A stretch of DNA of 64,000 nt, taken from Pseudomonas linyingensis (lineage in GTDB: Bacteria; Pseudomonadota; Gammaproteobacteria; Pseudomonadales; Pseudomonadaceae). A program made the translations under genes and the position numbers. The first letter of the stretch is position 1; each line of letters starts with the position of its first letter. The stretch lies in assembly GCF_900109175.1 (NCBI RefSeq), contig NZ_FNZE01000003.1:92174-156173 (forward strand). The letters run 5' to 3'. Shown piece by piece: positions 18,638 to 28,249 of the stretch. The notes beneath the pieces are model-generated. The model had not been told where the DNA came from and ran no database searches. It saw only the letters and a list, made by a program, of their open reading frames with translations.

Positions 18638-19462
18638 ATGGGCACCCTTTCGGTCAACCAGAACAAGCTGCAGAAACGCCTGCGTCGCCAGGTCGGCGAA
18701 GCCGTCACCGACTTCAACATGATCGAGGACGGCGACAAGGTCATGGTCTGCCTGTCCGGCGGCAAGGACAGCTACACCATGCTCGACGTGCTGCTCTACC
18801 TGCAGAAGGTCGCGCCGATCAAGTTCGAGATCGTGGCGGTGAATATGGACCAGAAGCAGCCGGGTTTCCCCGAGCACGTGCTGCCCGAGTACCTCAAGTC
18901 CATCGGCGTCGACTACCACATCATCGAGAAGGACACCTACTCGGTGGTCAAGGAGAAGATCCCGGAGGGCAAGACCACCTGCTCGCTGTGCTCGCGCCTG
19001 CGCCGCGGCACCCTGTACACCTATGCCGACGAGATCGGCGCGAACAAGATGGCGCTCGGCCATCATCGCGACGACATCCTCGAGACCTTCTTCCTCAACA
19101 TGTTCTACGGCGGCACCCTCAAGGCCATGCCGCCCAAGCTGCTGTCCGACGACGGCCGCAACGTGGTGATCCGTCCGCTGGCCTACTGCAGCGAGAAGGA
19201 CATCGAGGCCTACGCCCAGCTCCAGCAGTTCCCGATCATCCCGTGCAACCTGTGCGGCTCGCAGGAAAACCTGCAGCGCCAGGTGGTCAAGGAGATGCTC
19301 CACGAGTGGGAGCGCAAGTCGCCGGGCCGCACCGAGATCATGTTCCGCGCCCTGCAGAACGTGGTGCCCTCGCAGCTGGCCGACCGCAACCTGTTCGATT
19401 TCCAGAGCCTGAAGATCGACGACACCGCTACGCCACGCTTCATCGACGTGATGAGTCTCTGA
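18638..19462 (+). CDS. ttcA: TtcA, tRNA 2-thiocytidine(32) synthetase
   Basis: 274 aa, usual for the family. The PP-loop SGGKDS (40-45) binds ATP for activation of C32. The iron-sulfur cluster cysteines are visible: Cys115 and Cys118 in [12 protein letters not shown], and Cys203/Cys206 in IPCNLCGSQ. '[10 protein letters not shown]' is another TtcA/TilS-like block. The enzyme thiolates cytidine 32 in a subset of tRNAs. It is followed 57 nt later by a Tag-like gene on the same strand, probably in one transcript. Confidence 0.96.
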   Translation: MGTLSVNQNKLQKRLRRQVGEAVTDFNMIEDGDKVMVCLSGGKDSYTMLDVLLYLQKVAPIKFEIVAVNMDQKQPGFPEHVLPEYLKSIGVDYHIIEKDTYSVVKEKIPEGKTTCSLCSRLRRGTLYTYADEIGANKMALGHHRDDILETFFLNMFYGGTLKAMPPKLLSDDGRNVVIRPLAYCSEKDIEAYAQLQQFPIIPCNLCGSQENLQRQVVKEMLHEWERKSPGRTEIMFRALQNVVPSQLADRNLFDFQSLKIDDTATPRFIDVMSL

Positions 19463-19519
19463 TTTCGCCGATCAGGCCGGGGCGGGCCACCGCTGCGGTC
19501 GTATCACGAGGAAGCCGAC

Positions 19520-20191
19520 ATGCATGACTACCGCTGGCTGCACGAGTACTGTCTGAACCGTTTCGGCTCGGTCGCCGAACTGGAGGCGCGCCTGCCGCAG
19601 GCCAGGTCGGCCGAGGAACTGCGCGCCGTCGGTGACGACCGCTACCTGTCGCTGCTCAGCCTGCGGGTGTTCCGCGCCGGCCTCAAGCACAGCCTGGTGG
19701 ACGCCAAGTGGCCGGCCTTCGAGGAAGTGTTCTTCGGCTTCGATCCGCACAAGGTGGTGCTGATGGGCGCCGAACACCTCGAGCGGCTGATGCAGGACGA
19801 GCGCCTGATCCGCCACCTGGCCAAGCTCAGGAGCGTGCCGCGCAACGCCCAGTTCGTCCTCGACGTGGCTCGCGAGCACGGCAGCTTCGGCGCCTGGCTG
19901 GCCGACTGGCCGGCGAGCGACATCACCGGCCTGTGGCGCTACCTGGCCAAGCACGGCAGCCAGCTCGGTGGCCTCTCCGCGCCGCGCTTCCTGCGCATGG
20001 CCGGCAAGGACACCTTCATTCCCACCGACGACGTGGTCGCCGCGCTCCAGGCCCAGGGCATCGTCGACAAGGCGCCGAGCAGCCAGCGCGATCTGGCCGC
20101 CGTGCAGGCCGCCTTCAACGCCTGGCAGGCGCAGAGCGGGCGGCCGCTGTGCCAGTTGTCGATGATGCTGGCCTTCACGGTAAATCATTGA
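19520..20191 (+). CDS. Divergent DNA-3-methyladenine glycosylase I (Tag)-like protein
   Basis: 223 aa, helical. The central part ('LLSLRVFRAGLKHSLVDAKWPAFEEVFFGFDP' over several helices) matches the Tag/adenine glycosylase fold, where Tag has a 'SFQAGLSW' segment. The N-terminal Cys and His ligands of the Tag zinc snap (near residues 4 and 17) are not present: the N-terminus is MHDYRWLHEYCLNRFG. It may therefore lack the structural zinc or act on a different lesion. It is placed directly after ttcA. Confidence 0.75.
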   Translation: MHDYRWLHEYCLNRFGSVAELEARLPQARSAEELRAVGDDRYLSLLSLRVFRAGLKHSLVDAKWPAFEEVFFGFDPHKVVLMGAEHLERLMQDERLIRHLAKLRSVPRNAQFVLDVAREHGSFGAWLADWPASDITGLWRYLAKHGSQLGGLSAPRFLRMAGKDTFIPTDDVVAALQAQGIVDKAPSSQRDLAAVQAAFNAWQAQSGRPLCQLSMMLAFTVNH

Positions 20192-20345
20192 CGCACATGG
20201 ATTTTTTGCCTTTCGTCGGCGACGGCCAGGGGCGCGGACGGCACTGATAGCAGATGAAGTCACATTCTGCGCGATAAAATTTGCAAATGGGGTCGTTGGT
20301 CGGCATAGTCGCCGCTCATCAACTTTCATCGACACGGTTGTGCCC

Positions 20346-20936
20346 ATGCTCAAGCGCTTTGCACCCCTCGTGCCAATCACCCTGGCCCTCCTGCTGACTG
20401 CCTGCGCCAGCACCTCGCAGCCGCACAGTTACAGCAGCTACAACAGCTCCCATCACAGCCTGTCCTTCGAACTGGACGCGGCCAGTGCCGCCAAGGCGGA
20501 AGAGAGCAGCGTCGAGCAGCAGCTGCTCGACGACAAGCCCTACGAACTGCCGGCCCTCGACTCCCTGCTGGTGCGCGGTTTCTCGCTGATTGGCACGCCA
20601 TATCGGTTCGGCGGCTCTTCGACCCAGACCGGTTTCGACTGCAGCGGCTTCATTGGCTACCTGTTCCGCGAAGAGGCGGGTATCAAGCTGCCGCGCTCGA
20701 CCCGCGAGATGATCAACCTGCCTGCGCCGAAAGTGGCTCGCCACGACCTGCAGCCCGGCGATCTGATCTTCTTCGCCACCAGCGGGCGTGGTCGCGTCAA
20801 TCATGCCGGCATCTATATTGGCGACGACGAATTCATCCATTCCGCCAGCCGCCGCAGCGGTGGGGTGCGGGTGGACAAGCTGTCCAGCAGTTACTGGAAC
20901 AGCCGTTATCTGATGGCCAAACGCGTTATCGACTGA
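20346..20936 (+). CDS. NlpC/P60 lipoprotein endopeptidase (first of a tandem pair)
   Basis: 196 aa from the ATG; a GTG two codons earlier is a possible alternative. The signal peptide ends in lipobox LLTAC with Cys20. A Ser/His-rich linker (about 24-45) follows, then the NlpC/P60 papain-like domain with Cys99 in TGFDCSGF, His153 in VNHAGIYIG and His165 in EFIHSAS. Such enzymes cleave D-gamma-glutamyl-diaminopimelate bonds in peptidoglycan. The lipoprotein should face the periplasm. It is followed by a close paralogue, so the pair probably arose by duplication. Confidence 0.9.
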   Translation: MLKRFAPLVPITLALLLTACASTSQPHSYSSYNSSHHSLSFELDAASAAKAEESSVEQQLLDDKPYELPALDSLLVRGFSLIGTPYRFGGSSTQTGFDCSGFIGYLFREEAGIKLPRSTREMINLPAPKVARHDLQPGDLIFFATSGRGRVNHAGIYIGDDEFIHSASRRSGGVRVDKLSSSYWNSRYLMAKRVID

Positions 20937-21010
20937 CAATCGAGTACTGACTTGCGCACTCAGGGTGGGCACGGCTAGGGTCAAAGAGTTTCAGCAAGGA
21001 TTTGCTACCG

Positions 21011-21523
21011 ATGACCATGCCGGCCCGTTTCGCCTGTATCGCCTTTGCCCTTCTCCTCGCTGCCTGCTCCTCGCAGGCGCCGCTTCCTCCTGCCGCCTCC
21101 CTGCCAGCGTCGCCCCTGCACGCCGACGAGGTGCTGTTGCGCGCCATCGGCCTGGTCGGCACGCCTTATCGCTGGGGCGGCAACACGCCGGAGAGTGGTT
21201 TCGACTGCAGCGGCCTGATCGGCTACGTCTATCGCGATGCCGCCGGCCTGCAACTGCCGCGCACCACCCGTGAAATGAGCACCTTGCGCGTGCCCCAGGT
21301 GCCGCGCCAGCAGTTGCGTTCCGGCGATTTGGTGTTCTTCGCCACCAACGGCGGCCGTCAGGTCAGCCATGCCGGCATCTACGTCGGCGAGGGCCGCTTT
21401 GTCCACGCGCCCAGCAGCGGCGGCACCGTGCGGCTCGACAGCCTGAGCAACGGCTACTGGCACCAGCGCTACCTCGACGCCCGCCGCGTACTCGGGGAAG
21501 CGCGCCTGGCGCACAATCCCTGA
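21011..21523 (+). CDS. NlpC/P60 lipoprotein endopeptidase (second of a tandem pair)
   Basis: 170 aa, starting at ATG with AGGA 10 nt upstream. The lipobox is LLAAC (Cys19). The linker is shorter than in the upstream paralogue and Pro/Ala-rich. The catalytic set is Cys66 in SGFDCSGL, His120 in VSHAGIYVG and His132 in RFVHAPS. The two paralogues share the 'GTPYRxGG' and 'LPRxTREM' blocks. It likely trims peptide cross-bridges in the cell wall. A TTGCGC/TAGGGT pair in the 74-bp gap hints at its own promoter, but weakly. Confidence 0.9.
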   Translation: MTMPARFACIAFALLLAACSSQAPLPPAASLPASPLHADEVLLRAIGLVGTPYRWGGNTPESGFDCSGLIGYVYRDAAGLQLPRTTREMSTLRVPQVPRQQLRSGDLVFFATNGGRQVSHAGIYVGEGRFVHAPSSGGTVRLDSLSNGYWHQRYLDARRVLGEARLAHNP

Positions 21524-21545
21524 GTCGCGTGCCGGCTCCGCTAGC

Positions 21546-22037
21546 TCAATCGCGTTCCCAATCCACGTCCAGATGGGTCTTGTCGTCGCTGTAGGTGTAG
21601 CGGGTAGTGCCGTCGTAGGCGGAATCCAGGGCATGGCCGATGCGATTGGCCAGGTGCATGCCGGTGGTGGTCACCACCACGGCATCCCCCTCGTCGGCGA
21701 TGCCGATCAGCCGCTCCAGGGCATGCTCCTTGTTTTCCATCGCCTCGGTGTTGCGGATCAGATTGAGGATTTCCTCGCGATGCGCCTGGACGAAGGTGCC
21801 GGACAAAATGACGGTGCCGGCCGCGGCTTTTTCGGCGATGCGCTTGCAAGCCGGGCAGGTGGCTTCCTCCGCGGCGGTGCCGGCATCCAGCGCCTGCCAC
21901 GACCAGCGCCCGGCATGGAAGTTGGCGCCGCAGCCAGGGCAGTGGGCGGCTCCGGCGAAATGGCGGGTCTCCATGTCCCGATCATGGTGTTGAGGCTGGA
22001 GCAGCGTGTCTTTGTGGCCCTGTTGATGTTTGTCCAT
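21546..22037 (-). CDS. BCAM0308-like small zinc-ribbon protein
   Basis: 163 aa, soluble. Two Cys pairs, 'CPGCG' (about 33-37) and 'CPACK' (about 61-65), form a zinc ribbon, followed by 'GTVILSGTFVQAHREEILNLIRNTEAMENKE' spread over strand and helix. The C-terminus has 'VVVTTTGMHLANRIGHAL', a ferredoxin-like repeat reminiscent of the archaeal/eukaryotic NMD3 ribbon region. I recall such proteins annotated as BCAM0308 family; function is unknown. The start follows GGGAG. It is divergent from the phosphoribosyltransferase at 22283. Confidence 0.75.
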   Translation of the reverse strand: MDKHQQGHKDTLLQPQHHDRDMETRHFAGAAHCPGCGANFHAGRWSWQALDAGTAAEEATCPACKRIAEKAAAGTVILSGTFVQAHREEILNLIRNTEAMENKEHALERLIGIADEGDAVVVTTTGMHLANRIGHALDSAYDGTTRYTYSDDKTHLDVDWERD

Positions 22038-22282
22038 GACCGACTCCCACTGAAAGAATTCGTCTGTCGACCACAGTCTGCCTGTGGTGATCGCATGTCC
22101 TTTCCAGTTTTGAAAAGTGCACCGGGGGACAGATTGATTATGGTCAAGCCGGGTTGGGCAACCTTAGTTGCTTTTGCTGTTTGCAGCAGACTGTAGATAG
22201 CTATTGGTCTTCAGACGAGTCCGTCTTGCAGGTCCGGCAGTCCGGTATAGGCTTGCAGAGTGGGGTTGTCCAGGAGGTTGCC

Positions 22283-22948
22283 ATGATGCGCAAGGCGCAG
22301 ATAGAGGTACCGATTCCCGACCGGGTGGCGGCGGGCAAGACCTTGGCCGGCTTGCTCGATGCCTACCGCAACCAGCCGGACGCCATTGTGCTGGCATTGC
22401 CGCGTGGCGGGGTGCCGGTGGCTTGGGAGATTGCCCGTGAGCTGGCGTTGCCGCTGGATCTGATGCTGGTGCGCAAGCTCGGCATGCCCGGGCACGAGGA
22501 ATACGCCATGGGGGCGATTGCCAGCGGCGGCGTGCGGGTGCTCAACCAGGAGGCGCTGGGTTTCGGGCGGGTCAGCGAGAGCACTCTGGAGGCGGTGACG
22601 GCGCGGGAAAGGCGCGAGCTGGAGCGTCGCGACCGCCTGTACCGCGGCGAGCGCCCGCAGCCGGAGCTGCGCGATCGTCAGGTGCTGCTGGTCGACGACG
22701 GCCTGGCCACCGGCTCGACCATGCGCGCGGCGGCGCAGGCGGTGCGCCAGCAGGCGCCGGCGCGCATCGTCCTGATCGCCCCGGTAGCTTCCACCGAGGC
22801 CATCGCCAGCCTGCGCCCACTGGTCGACGAAGTGGTCTGTCCGCTGGTGCCGGACTGGCTGTCGTCCATCGGCGAGTGGTATCGCCACTTTGGCCAGACC
22901 AGCGACGAGGAGGTGCAGGAACTGCTGCGCGAGGCCTGGAGTCGCTAG
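22283..22948 (+). CDS. Phosphoribosyltransferase-domain protein
   Basis: 221 aa; the start follows AGGAGG at 5 nt, and an upstream in-frame extension is rejected. Type I PRTase fold: the PRPP loop is 'VLLVDDGLATGSTMRAA', and the pyrophosphate loop region is 'LALPRGGVPVAWEIA'. The intermediate 'LVRKLGMPGHEEYAMGAIASGG' is typical of stand-alone PRT proteins in environmental proteobacteria, often beside stress or dienelactone-hydrolase genes. The substrate is unknown; there is no nucleobase-specific hood that I can recognise. Confidence 0.85.
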   Translation: MMRKAQIEVPIPDRVAAGKTLAGLLDAYRNQPDAIVLALPRGGVPVAWEIARELALPLDLMLVRKLGMPGHEEYAMGAIASGGVRVLNQEALGFGRVSESTLEAVTARERRELERRDRLYRGERPQPELRDRQVLLVDDGLATGSTMRAAAQAVRQQAPARIVLIAPVASTEAIASLRPLVDEVVCPLVPDWLSSIGEWYRHFGQTSDEEVQELLREAWSR

Positions 22949-22964
22949 CGTGCGCTCACGCTCT

Positions 22965-22990
22965 CGGCCCCGCAGCGCATGGCGGGGCCG
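22965..22990. terminator. Bidirectional hairpin between convergent genes
   Basis: CGGCCCCGC and GCGGGGCCG form a perfect 9-bp stem with an 8-nt loop, immediately beside the TRIC-gene stop and 16 nt after the PRT stop. There is no T tract, so termination efficiency is uncertain. Confidence 0.6.
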
Positions 22991-23608
22991 CTACTCCCAG
23001 CGGCCTGGCTGGTAGGAGAACACCGGCAGCGACCAGGACCAGCGGATGGCGGCCAGGCGCAGGGCCAGGCCGAAGCTGAAGGAGGCCAGCAGGGTGATGT
23101 CGTGGTTGACGCCCAGTCGCTCCAGCAGCAGGTAGAGCATGGCCACCAGCATCGACACGCTGGCGTACAGCTCGTGACGCAGCACCACCGGCACGCGCTG
23201 GCAGAGGATGTCGCGCAGGATGCCGCCGAAGATGCCGGTGATCATGCCGGCCATGATCACCACCGGGGTCGAGTACTTGAGCTCCAGCGCCACGTTGCAG
23301 CCGATCACGGTGAAGGCGATCAGACCCATGGCGTCGAGCACCAGGAAGATCTTGTGTAGGTGGTGCATGAAGCGGGCGACCAGCATGGTGAACAGGCCGG
23401 CGCCGATGGTCAGGTAGATGTAGGGCGGGTGCTGGGTCCAGCCGACCGGATAGTTGCCCAGCAGCATGTCGCGCACGGTGCCGCCACCGAGGGCGGTGAT
23501 GAAGGCGATCAGGCTGACGCCGAACATGTCCATGTTGCGCCGGCCAGCCGCCAGCGCGCCGGACATGGCCTCGGCGGTGATGGCGATGAGGTAGATGTAG
23601 AGCAGCAA
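22991..23608 (-). CDS. TRIC-family (UPF0126) membrane channel/transporter
   Basis: 205 aa with seven hydrophobic segments in two UPF0126 repeats, marked by 'ALGGGTVRDMLLG' and 'FGGILRDILCQR'. A TTG start is chosen because AAGGAG lies 7 nt upstream and no ATG or GTG lies between the riboswitch and the first helix. Bacterial TRIC proteins (YadS/YicG type) form trimeric channels. Control by a glycine riboswitch in this and related genomes suggests a role in glycine or cation traffic linked to glycine excess; that role is inferred. It is convergent with the PRT gene. Confidence 0.88.
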   Translation of the reverse strand: MLLYIYLIAITAEAMSGALAAGRRNMDMFGVSLIAFITALGGGTVRDMLLGNYPVGWTQHPPYIYLTIGAGLFTMLVARFMHHLHKIFLVLDAMGLIAFTVIGCNVALELKYSTPVVIMAGMITGIFGGILRDILCQRVPVVLRHELYASVSMLVAMLYLLLERLGVNHDITLLASFSFGLALRLAAIRWSWSLPVFSYQPGRWE

Positions 23609-23625
23609 GAGAGGACTCCTTGGTC

Positions 23626-23824
23626 CGGTCGCCTCTCCCTCTGTCCTGTGTACCTGAGAGTTTACGCAGCCGTTGGCTGCTTGCCCCTTCGGTGGGTTGC
23701 CCGCAGCAACCGCTCTCCAGATGGCGTAAATGGGTGTTCGCAGTTCCTGAGCCTGAGCGATTATGGGAGTTTGCGCCTTCGGCGGAGCGTTCGGGGTGGC
23801 CGCAACGCTCACTCTCCTGCGAAG
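23626..23824 (-). ncRNA. Tandem glycine riboswitch (gcvT element) controlling the TRIC gene
   Basis: Read on the minus strand there are two complete aptamers. Aptamer 1 (about 23747-23822) runs from GGAGAGTG through GCCGAAGGCGCAAACTCCC to the GCTCAGG end. Aptamer 2 (about 23632-23722) runs from CTGGAGAGCGG through CACCGAAGGGGCAA and GTAAACTCTCAGGTA to CAGAGGGAGAG. CCGAAGG and the AAACTC(C/T)C blocks are the conserved glycine-binding cores. The 3' edge lies about 10 nt before the AAGGAG of the TTG-started TRIC gene, so translational control is likely; no separate terminator stem is obvious. Confidence 0.93.
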
Positions 23825-23830
23825 CGGCGC

Positions 23831-23859
23831 ATTATACGGCCGAGCCCGCCACTTGCCAG
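23831..23859 (-). promoter_or_regulatory. Promoter of the glycine-riboswitch transcript
   Basis: A perfect TATAAT (23831-23836) and a CTGGCA -35 (23854-23859) on the minus strand are spaced 17 nt apart. Transcription would begin just before aptamer 1. Confidence 0.65.
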
Positions 23860-23900
23860 CCGTCATCGATCGAAAAGAGTGCGCCGCACCTGCGGCCGTC

Positions 23901-24467
23901 TCAATTCAGCGCCCGGCGCAGCACCTCGATGCAGAATTCGGTCTCGTAGGGCGGTACGTTGCACTCGATGATGTCGGTCGGCGCCACCTGCAGGCGCAGT
24001 CCGGTGATGTCGGCGCGCACCGGCTGGCGGTTCACGCAGCGGTCCACCAGCACCGCCGTGCGTGTCTCCAGCGCGCCCATCTGCGCCAGCCAGGCGCTGG
24101 CGCGCAACAGCGAATGGCCCTCGTAGAGCACGTCATCGACCACCAGCAGGCAGGTACGGGAGAGATCCAGCGCCGCCAGTTCGGGGTTTTCGATCAGCGC
24201 CGTTTCCGCGTGGAGCAGACTTAGGTCGTCGGCATAGCGCTTGAGGTGCAGTGGGTACAACGGCCAGCGGGGCAACCCGCAGTGCTCCACCAGGGCGCTC
24301 TGCAGGCGCTGCGCCAGCGGTTCGCCGCGGCGCAGGATGCCGACCAGCACGACCTCGCGGCGGCCATCGAACAGTGCGGCCGCCTGTCGCGCCATCTGCT
24401 CGATCACGGCCTCAAGCTGGAGCGCCGAATACAGGCGGAAGCGTTCGCCGGCGGGTTTGCTGTCCAT
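23901..24467 (-). CDS. PyrR-like phosphoribosyltransferase
   Basis: 188 aa. The PRPP loop reads 'LLVVDDVLYEGHSLLRA', close to PyrR's VDDVLYTGRT. 'AVLVDRCVNRQPVRADITG' matches PyrR's 'AVLVDRGHRELPIRAD' segment; 'GILRRGEPLAQRL' and 'RYADDLSLL' are further matches. PyrR proteins are uracil phosphoribosyltransferases, some of which also bind pyr mRNA. Here the gene is 70 bp downstream of adenosine deaminase rather than beside pyrB. The threonine of the PRPP loop is replaced (YEGHS), so substrate and activity are uncertain. A GTG two codons earlier is an alternative start. Confidence 0.78.
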   Translation of the reverse strand: MDSKPAGERFRLYSALQLEAVIEQMARQAAALFDGRREVVLVGILRRGEPLAQRLQSALVEHCGLPRWPLYPLHLKRYADDLSLLHAETALIENPELAALDLSRTCLLVVDDVLYEGHSLLRASAWLAQMGALETRTAVLVDRCVNRQPVRADITGLRLQVAPTDIIECNVPPYETEFCIEVLRRALN

Positions 24468-24537
24468 GGTCACTCTCTCGCTCGCTCAACGGATGACGCC
24501 TTACAGACTAGATCCGCACGGGCGCTCCTGCTGCCCC

Positions 24538-25566
<1,029 letters not shown>

Positions 25567-25571
25567 TCAGC

Positions 25572-27215
25572 TTAGGGCACAACGCCCAGGCGGCGCTCCG
25601 CCTGTTCCAGTGCGGTCAGCAGCGCCGCGTCGCGGTGGTAGAGGTCCGGGCGGTAGTGCAGGCGGCCGTCGTCGCCGACCTCGACCGTCCAGTAGGCCAG
25701 CAGGATGGTCACCGGGCGGGGCAGGTTGACATCCTTGGTGGTGCCGCTGGCCTGGATGGTGGCGATGCGCGCGCGCTCGGCCGGCGTGGCGTCGGCGAGC
25801 AGGAAGTCGAGCAGCTCGGCGACCTGCTCGACCCGCACGCAGCCTGAGCTGAACACCCGTGGCAGCTTGTCGAACAGGTGCTGGTTGGGAGTGTCGTGCA
25901 GGTAGACCGAGAAGGGGTTGGGGAAGCGGATGGCGACCACCCCCAGCGCACTGTCAGGGCCGGCATCCTGGCGCAGCAGAATGCCGGGTGGATTGCTCCA
26001 GTCGATCTGGTGCGGGTCCAGCTGGTTGCCGGCAGGGTCGAGTACGCGGATGCGGTTCTTGGACAGGTAGCCGATGTCGCGGCGAATCTCCGGCAACTTG
26101 TCCTCGCGGAAGATGGTCGGCGGCACCGTCCAGGTGGGGTTGATGGTCAGGTGGCTGATCCGCGACTTGAGCAGCGGTGTCTGCCGCTCGGCGCGGCCCA
26201 CCTGGGTGCGCGCCTGCCAGCGGCGCTGGCCGTTCTGGTAGTAGCTGATCTTGGCCCCGGCGATATCCACCAGCACCATGGTCGGTTCGGCCTCGCGGGC
26301 CAGCCAGCGCAGGCGTTCGAGATTGACGCGCAGCTGGTCGCGGCGAGCAGCCGGGCTGACGTTCAGCTCGGTCAGGGTGGCAGGGCCGACGATGCCGTCG
26401 TCCTTGAGCAAATGCGCGCGCTGATAGGCTTCCACGGCGTCGACCAGCAGCGGGTCATAGGGATCGATATCCGGGTTTTGCGCGCGAGCCTCGACCGCCG
26501 CCTCGCTGAGGAAGCCCTCGCTGGCCAGGCGCTGGGCCAGTGCGAGCACGCGAGGATCGTGCCTGCCGGGGCGCAGCAGGGGGCCGCCGGGCACGCGTTG
26601 CCACTGCGGCAGTGGTTGGCGGCGCACTTCGGACCAGGTGCTGCGCAGCTTGCGGTACAGCTCGAATTGCGGGCGCGCCTGCGCGAAGGCGCCGGCCAGA
26701 TCGTCCAGACCGCTCACGGCGAAAGGCGGCGGAGCAACCGGTCGGACCGGTGCCGGGGTGCGCGGCGAATGCCAGATCGGCTCCACCTGGGCCGCATCGA
26801 GTCGCCCCCAGCTCAGGTGTTGCAGGGCCTGCAGGTAGGCATGGCTGGCCAGCACGTCGGTGCAGGGCGACTGGCGCTCGGCACGGCTCTGCGCGAGGCG
26901 CCGCAGCGTGGCTGCCTGATAGCCGTGCGGGTCGAGGCCGTCATCGGCCAGCTGTTCAAGCTGCTCCACCAGCCGCTCGAGTCGCGATCCCCGGCGCCAG
27001 ACGGGGGCGAACGCCTGCTGCTGGTAGAAGTCCTGCAGGGTTGCCCGGTCCGTCGCGGACAGCCGCAGCACCGGCGCAGCGCAGTTCAGTTGCGGCTGCT
27101 CGAGTTCCAGGCGTATGACTTCCCCCGCTTCGGCATCCTGCGCGGCGGCGGAAGAAAAAGAAAATGGGCTGGCCAACAGCAGAATCGCCAACCACGGTGT
27201 ATGTTTTTTAGACAA
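25572..27215 (-). CDS. L,D-transpeptidase, LdtD/YcbB type
   Basis: 547 aa from a TTG start preceded by CGGAG; GTG three codons earlier is an alternative. A signal peptide (hydrophobic about 8-22, ending Ala-Ala-Ala-Gln) targets the periplasm. A scaffold domain follows, then a peptidoglycan-binding segment with 'DGIVGPATLTELN' (about 258) and the YkuD catalytic domain. Its active site is 'HLFDKLPRVFSSGCVRVEQ', with Cys in SSGCVR. LdtD-type enzymes make 3-3 cross-links in peptidoglycan and are beta-lactam insensitive except to carbapenems. It is divergent from another YkuD-like gene. Confidence 0.9.
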   Translation of the reverse strand: MSKKHTPWLAILLLASPFSFSSAAAQDAEAGEVIRLELEQPQLNCAAPVLRLSATDRATLQDFYQQQAFAPVWRRGSRLERLVEQLEQLADDGLDPHGYQAATLRRLAQSRAERQSPCTDVLASHAYLQALQHLSWGRLDAAQVEPIWHSPRTPAPVRPVAPPPFAVSGLDDLAGAFAQARPQFELYRKLRSTWSEVRRQPLPQWQRVPGGPLLRPGRHDPRVLALAQRLASEGFLSEAAVEARAQNPDIDPYDPLLVDAVEAYQRAHLLKDDGIVGPATLTELNVSPAARRDQLRVNLERLRWLAREAEPTMVLVDIAGAKISYYQNGQRRWQARTQVGRAERQTPLLKSRISHLTINPTWTVPPTIFREDKLPEIRRDIGYLSKNRIRVLDPAGNQLDPHQIDWSNPPGILLRQDAGPDSALGVVAIRFPNPFSVYLHDTPNQHLFDKLPRVFSSGCVRVEQVAELLDFLLADATPAERARIATIQASGTTKDVNLPRPVTILLAYWTVEVGDDGRLHYRPDLYHRDAALLTALEQAERRLGVVP

Positions 27216-27428
27216 GCGTGTCACTCCGGTCCGTCGTTTGCTTGTTAGAATGCCCGACTTTGTGGGCAGTCGCATGGCAGAAGGCTGGTTGTGCAGGCTC
27301 GATCGTATGCAGGGCGGCAGAATCAACGACAGGGCGTCGCGGACAGACAGAGCGTGAAACCAGCGCACAGGCTATGGCGTGTGTCGGTGGTTGTGCGTTC
27401 TGTCAGTACAACAGAGGACACCTTATTC

Positions 27429-28148
27429 ATGACCAGGCTGATTCGTTCGCTCTGGCTGGCTGCAGGTCTTGCAGCTTTCTCGTCTTCGCTCCTGGCCAAC
27501 ACGCCTCGAACTCCCGCCTTGATCGACAGCCTGGCCAAGGCCGCGCCGACCCTCAATCGCGAGGTCCTGCGCCACGCCCTGGCAGCCATGCAGTGCGCCA
27601 TCAATAACGGCTCGCAGCCGGCCGAGCGCCTGGCGGTCATCGACTTCTCGCTGCCTTCTACCCAGCGCCGCCTGTGGATCTTCGACCTGAGCAGCAAGCG
27701 CCTGCTACTGCGCGAGCTGGTCGCCCATGGGCAGGGATCCGGCGAAAACTTCGCCACCAGCTTCTCCAACCGCGAAGGCAGCCACCAGTCGAGCATCGGC
27801 CTGTTCCGCACCTCGGAAACCTACCATGGCCAGCACGGCTACTCGCTGCGCATGGATGGCCTGGAGCCCGGCATCAACGACCGTGCCCGCGAGCGGGCCA
27901 TCGTCATCCATCCGGCCGACTACGTGAATCCGGCCTGGATCAAGCGCCACGGTCGCATCGGTCGCAGCCACGGCTGCCCGGCGGTGCGTCCGCAGGTGGC
28001 TCGTATGGTGGTAGACAGCCTCAAGGGCGGGCAGTTCATGTTCTCCTGGTACCCCGACCAGAAGTGGATGCGCTCCTCCGCCTACCTCAACTGCAAGCCG
28101 CAGCGGGTGGCATCGATCCTCGCCGCGAGCAAGGATTCGGAGAGCTGA
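27429..28148 (+). CDS. Murein L,D-transpeptidase catalytic-domain (YkuD_2) protein
   Basis: 239 aa; the ATG is chosen with AGAGGA upstream. An N-terminal signal peptide (about 1-23, ending SSSLLANT) indicates export. The catalytic region contains 'HGRIGRSHGCPAVRP', the SHGCPA motif with the active Cys, plus 'GLFRTSETYHGQHGYSLRMDGLE' over two strands. This family differs from classical YkuD proteins in having no separate peptidoglycan-binding domain. The divergent pairing with the LdtD-type enzyme suggests joint control of cell-wall remodelling. Confidence 0.88.
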   Translation: MTRLIRSLWLAAGLAAFSSSLLANTPRTPALIDSLAKAAPTLNREVLRHALAAMQCAINNGSQPAERLAVIDFSLPSTQRRLWIFDLSSKRLLLRELVAHGQGSGENFATSFSNREGSHQSSIGLFRTSETYHGQHGYSLRMDGLEPGINDRARERAIVIHPADYVNPAWIKRHGRIGRSHGCPAVRPQVARMVVDSLKGGQFMFSWYPDQKWMRSSAYLNCKPQRVASILAASKDSES

Positions 28149-28155
28149 TCGGTTG

Positions 28156-28200
28156 GCCGGCTGGTTCCCGGAAGGAGCCCGCCGGCCGCGACACTTTTTG
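28156..28200 (+). terminator. Terminator between the YkuD_2 gene and recC
   Basis: GGCCGGC (28156-28162) pairs with GCCGGCC (28182-28188), with a further internal GGTTCC/GGAgCC pairing. A T5 run follows 7 nt later. A second small hairpin, GCGAC...GTCGC, spans the T run. Confidence 0.6.
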
Positions 28201-28249
28201 TCGCACCCAGCTGGCACAATGCGCGCTCTGTCGGTGAATGGAGCGTGAC

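Noticed and set aside
23641-23820. Repeated GAGAG/CTCTC blocks as a possible mobile or CRISPR-like repeat
   Set aside because: They are the paired stems of the two glycine aptamers, in the correct order and orientation.
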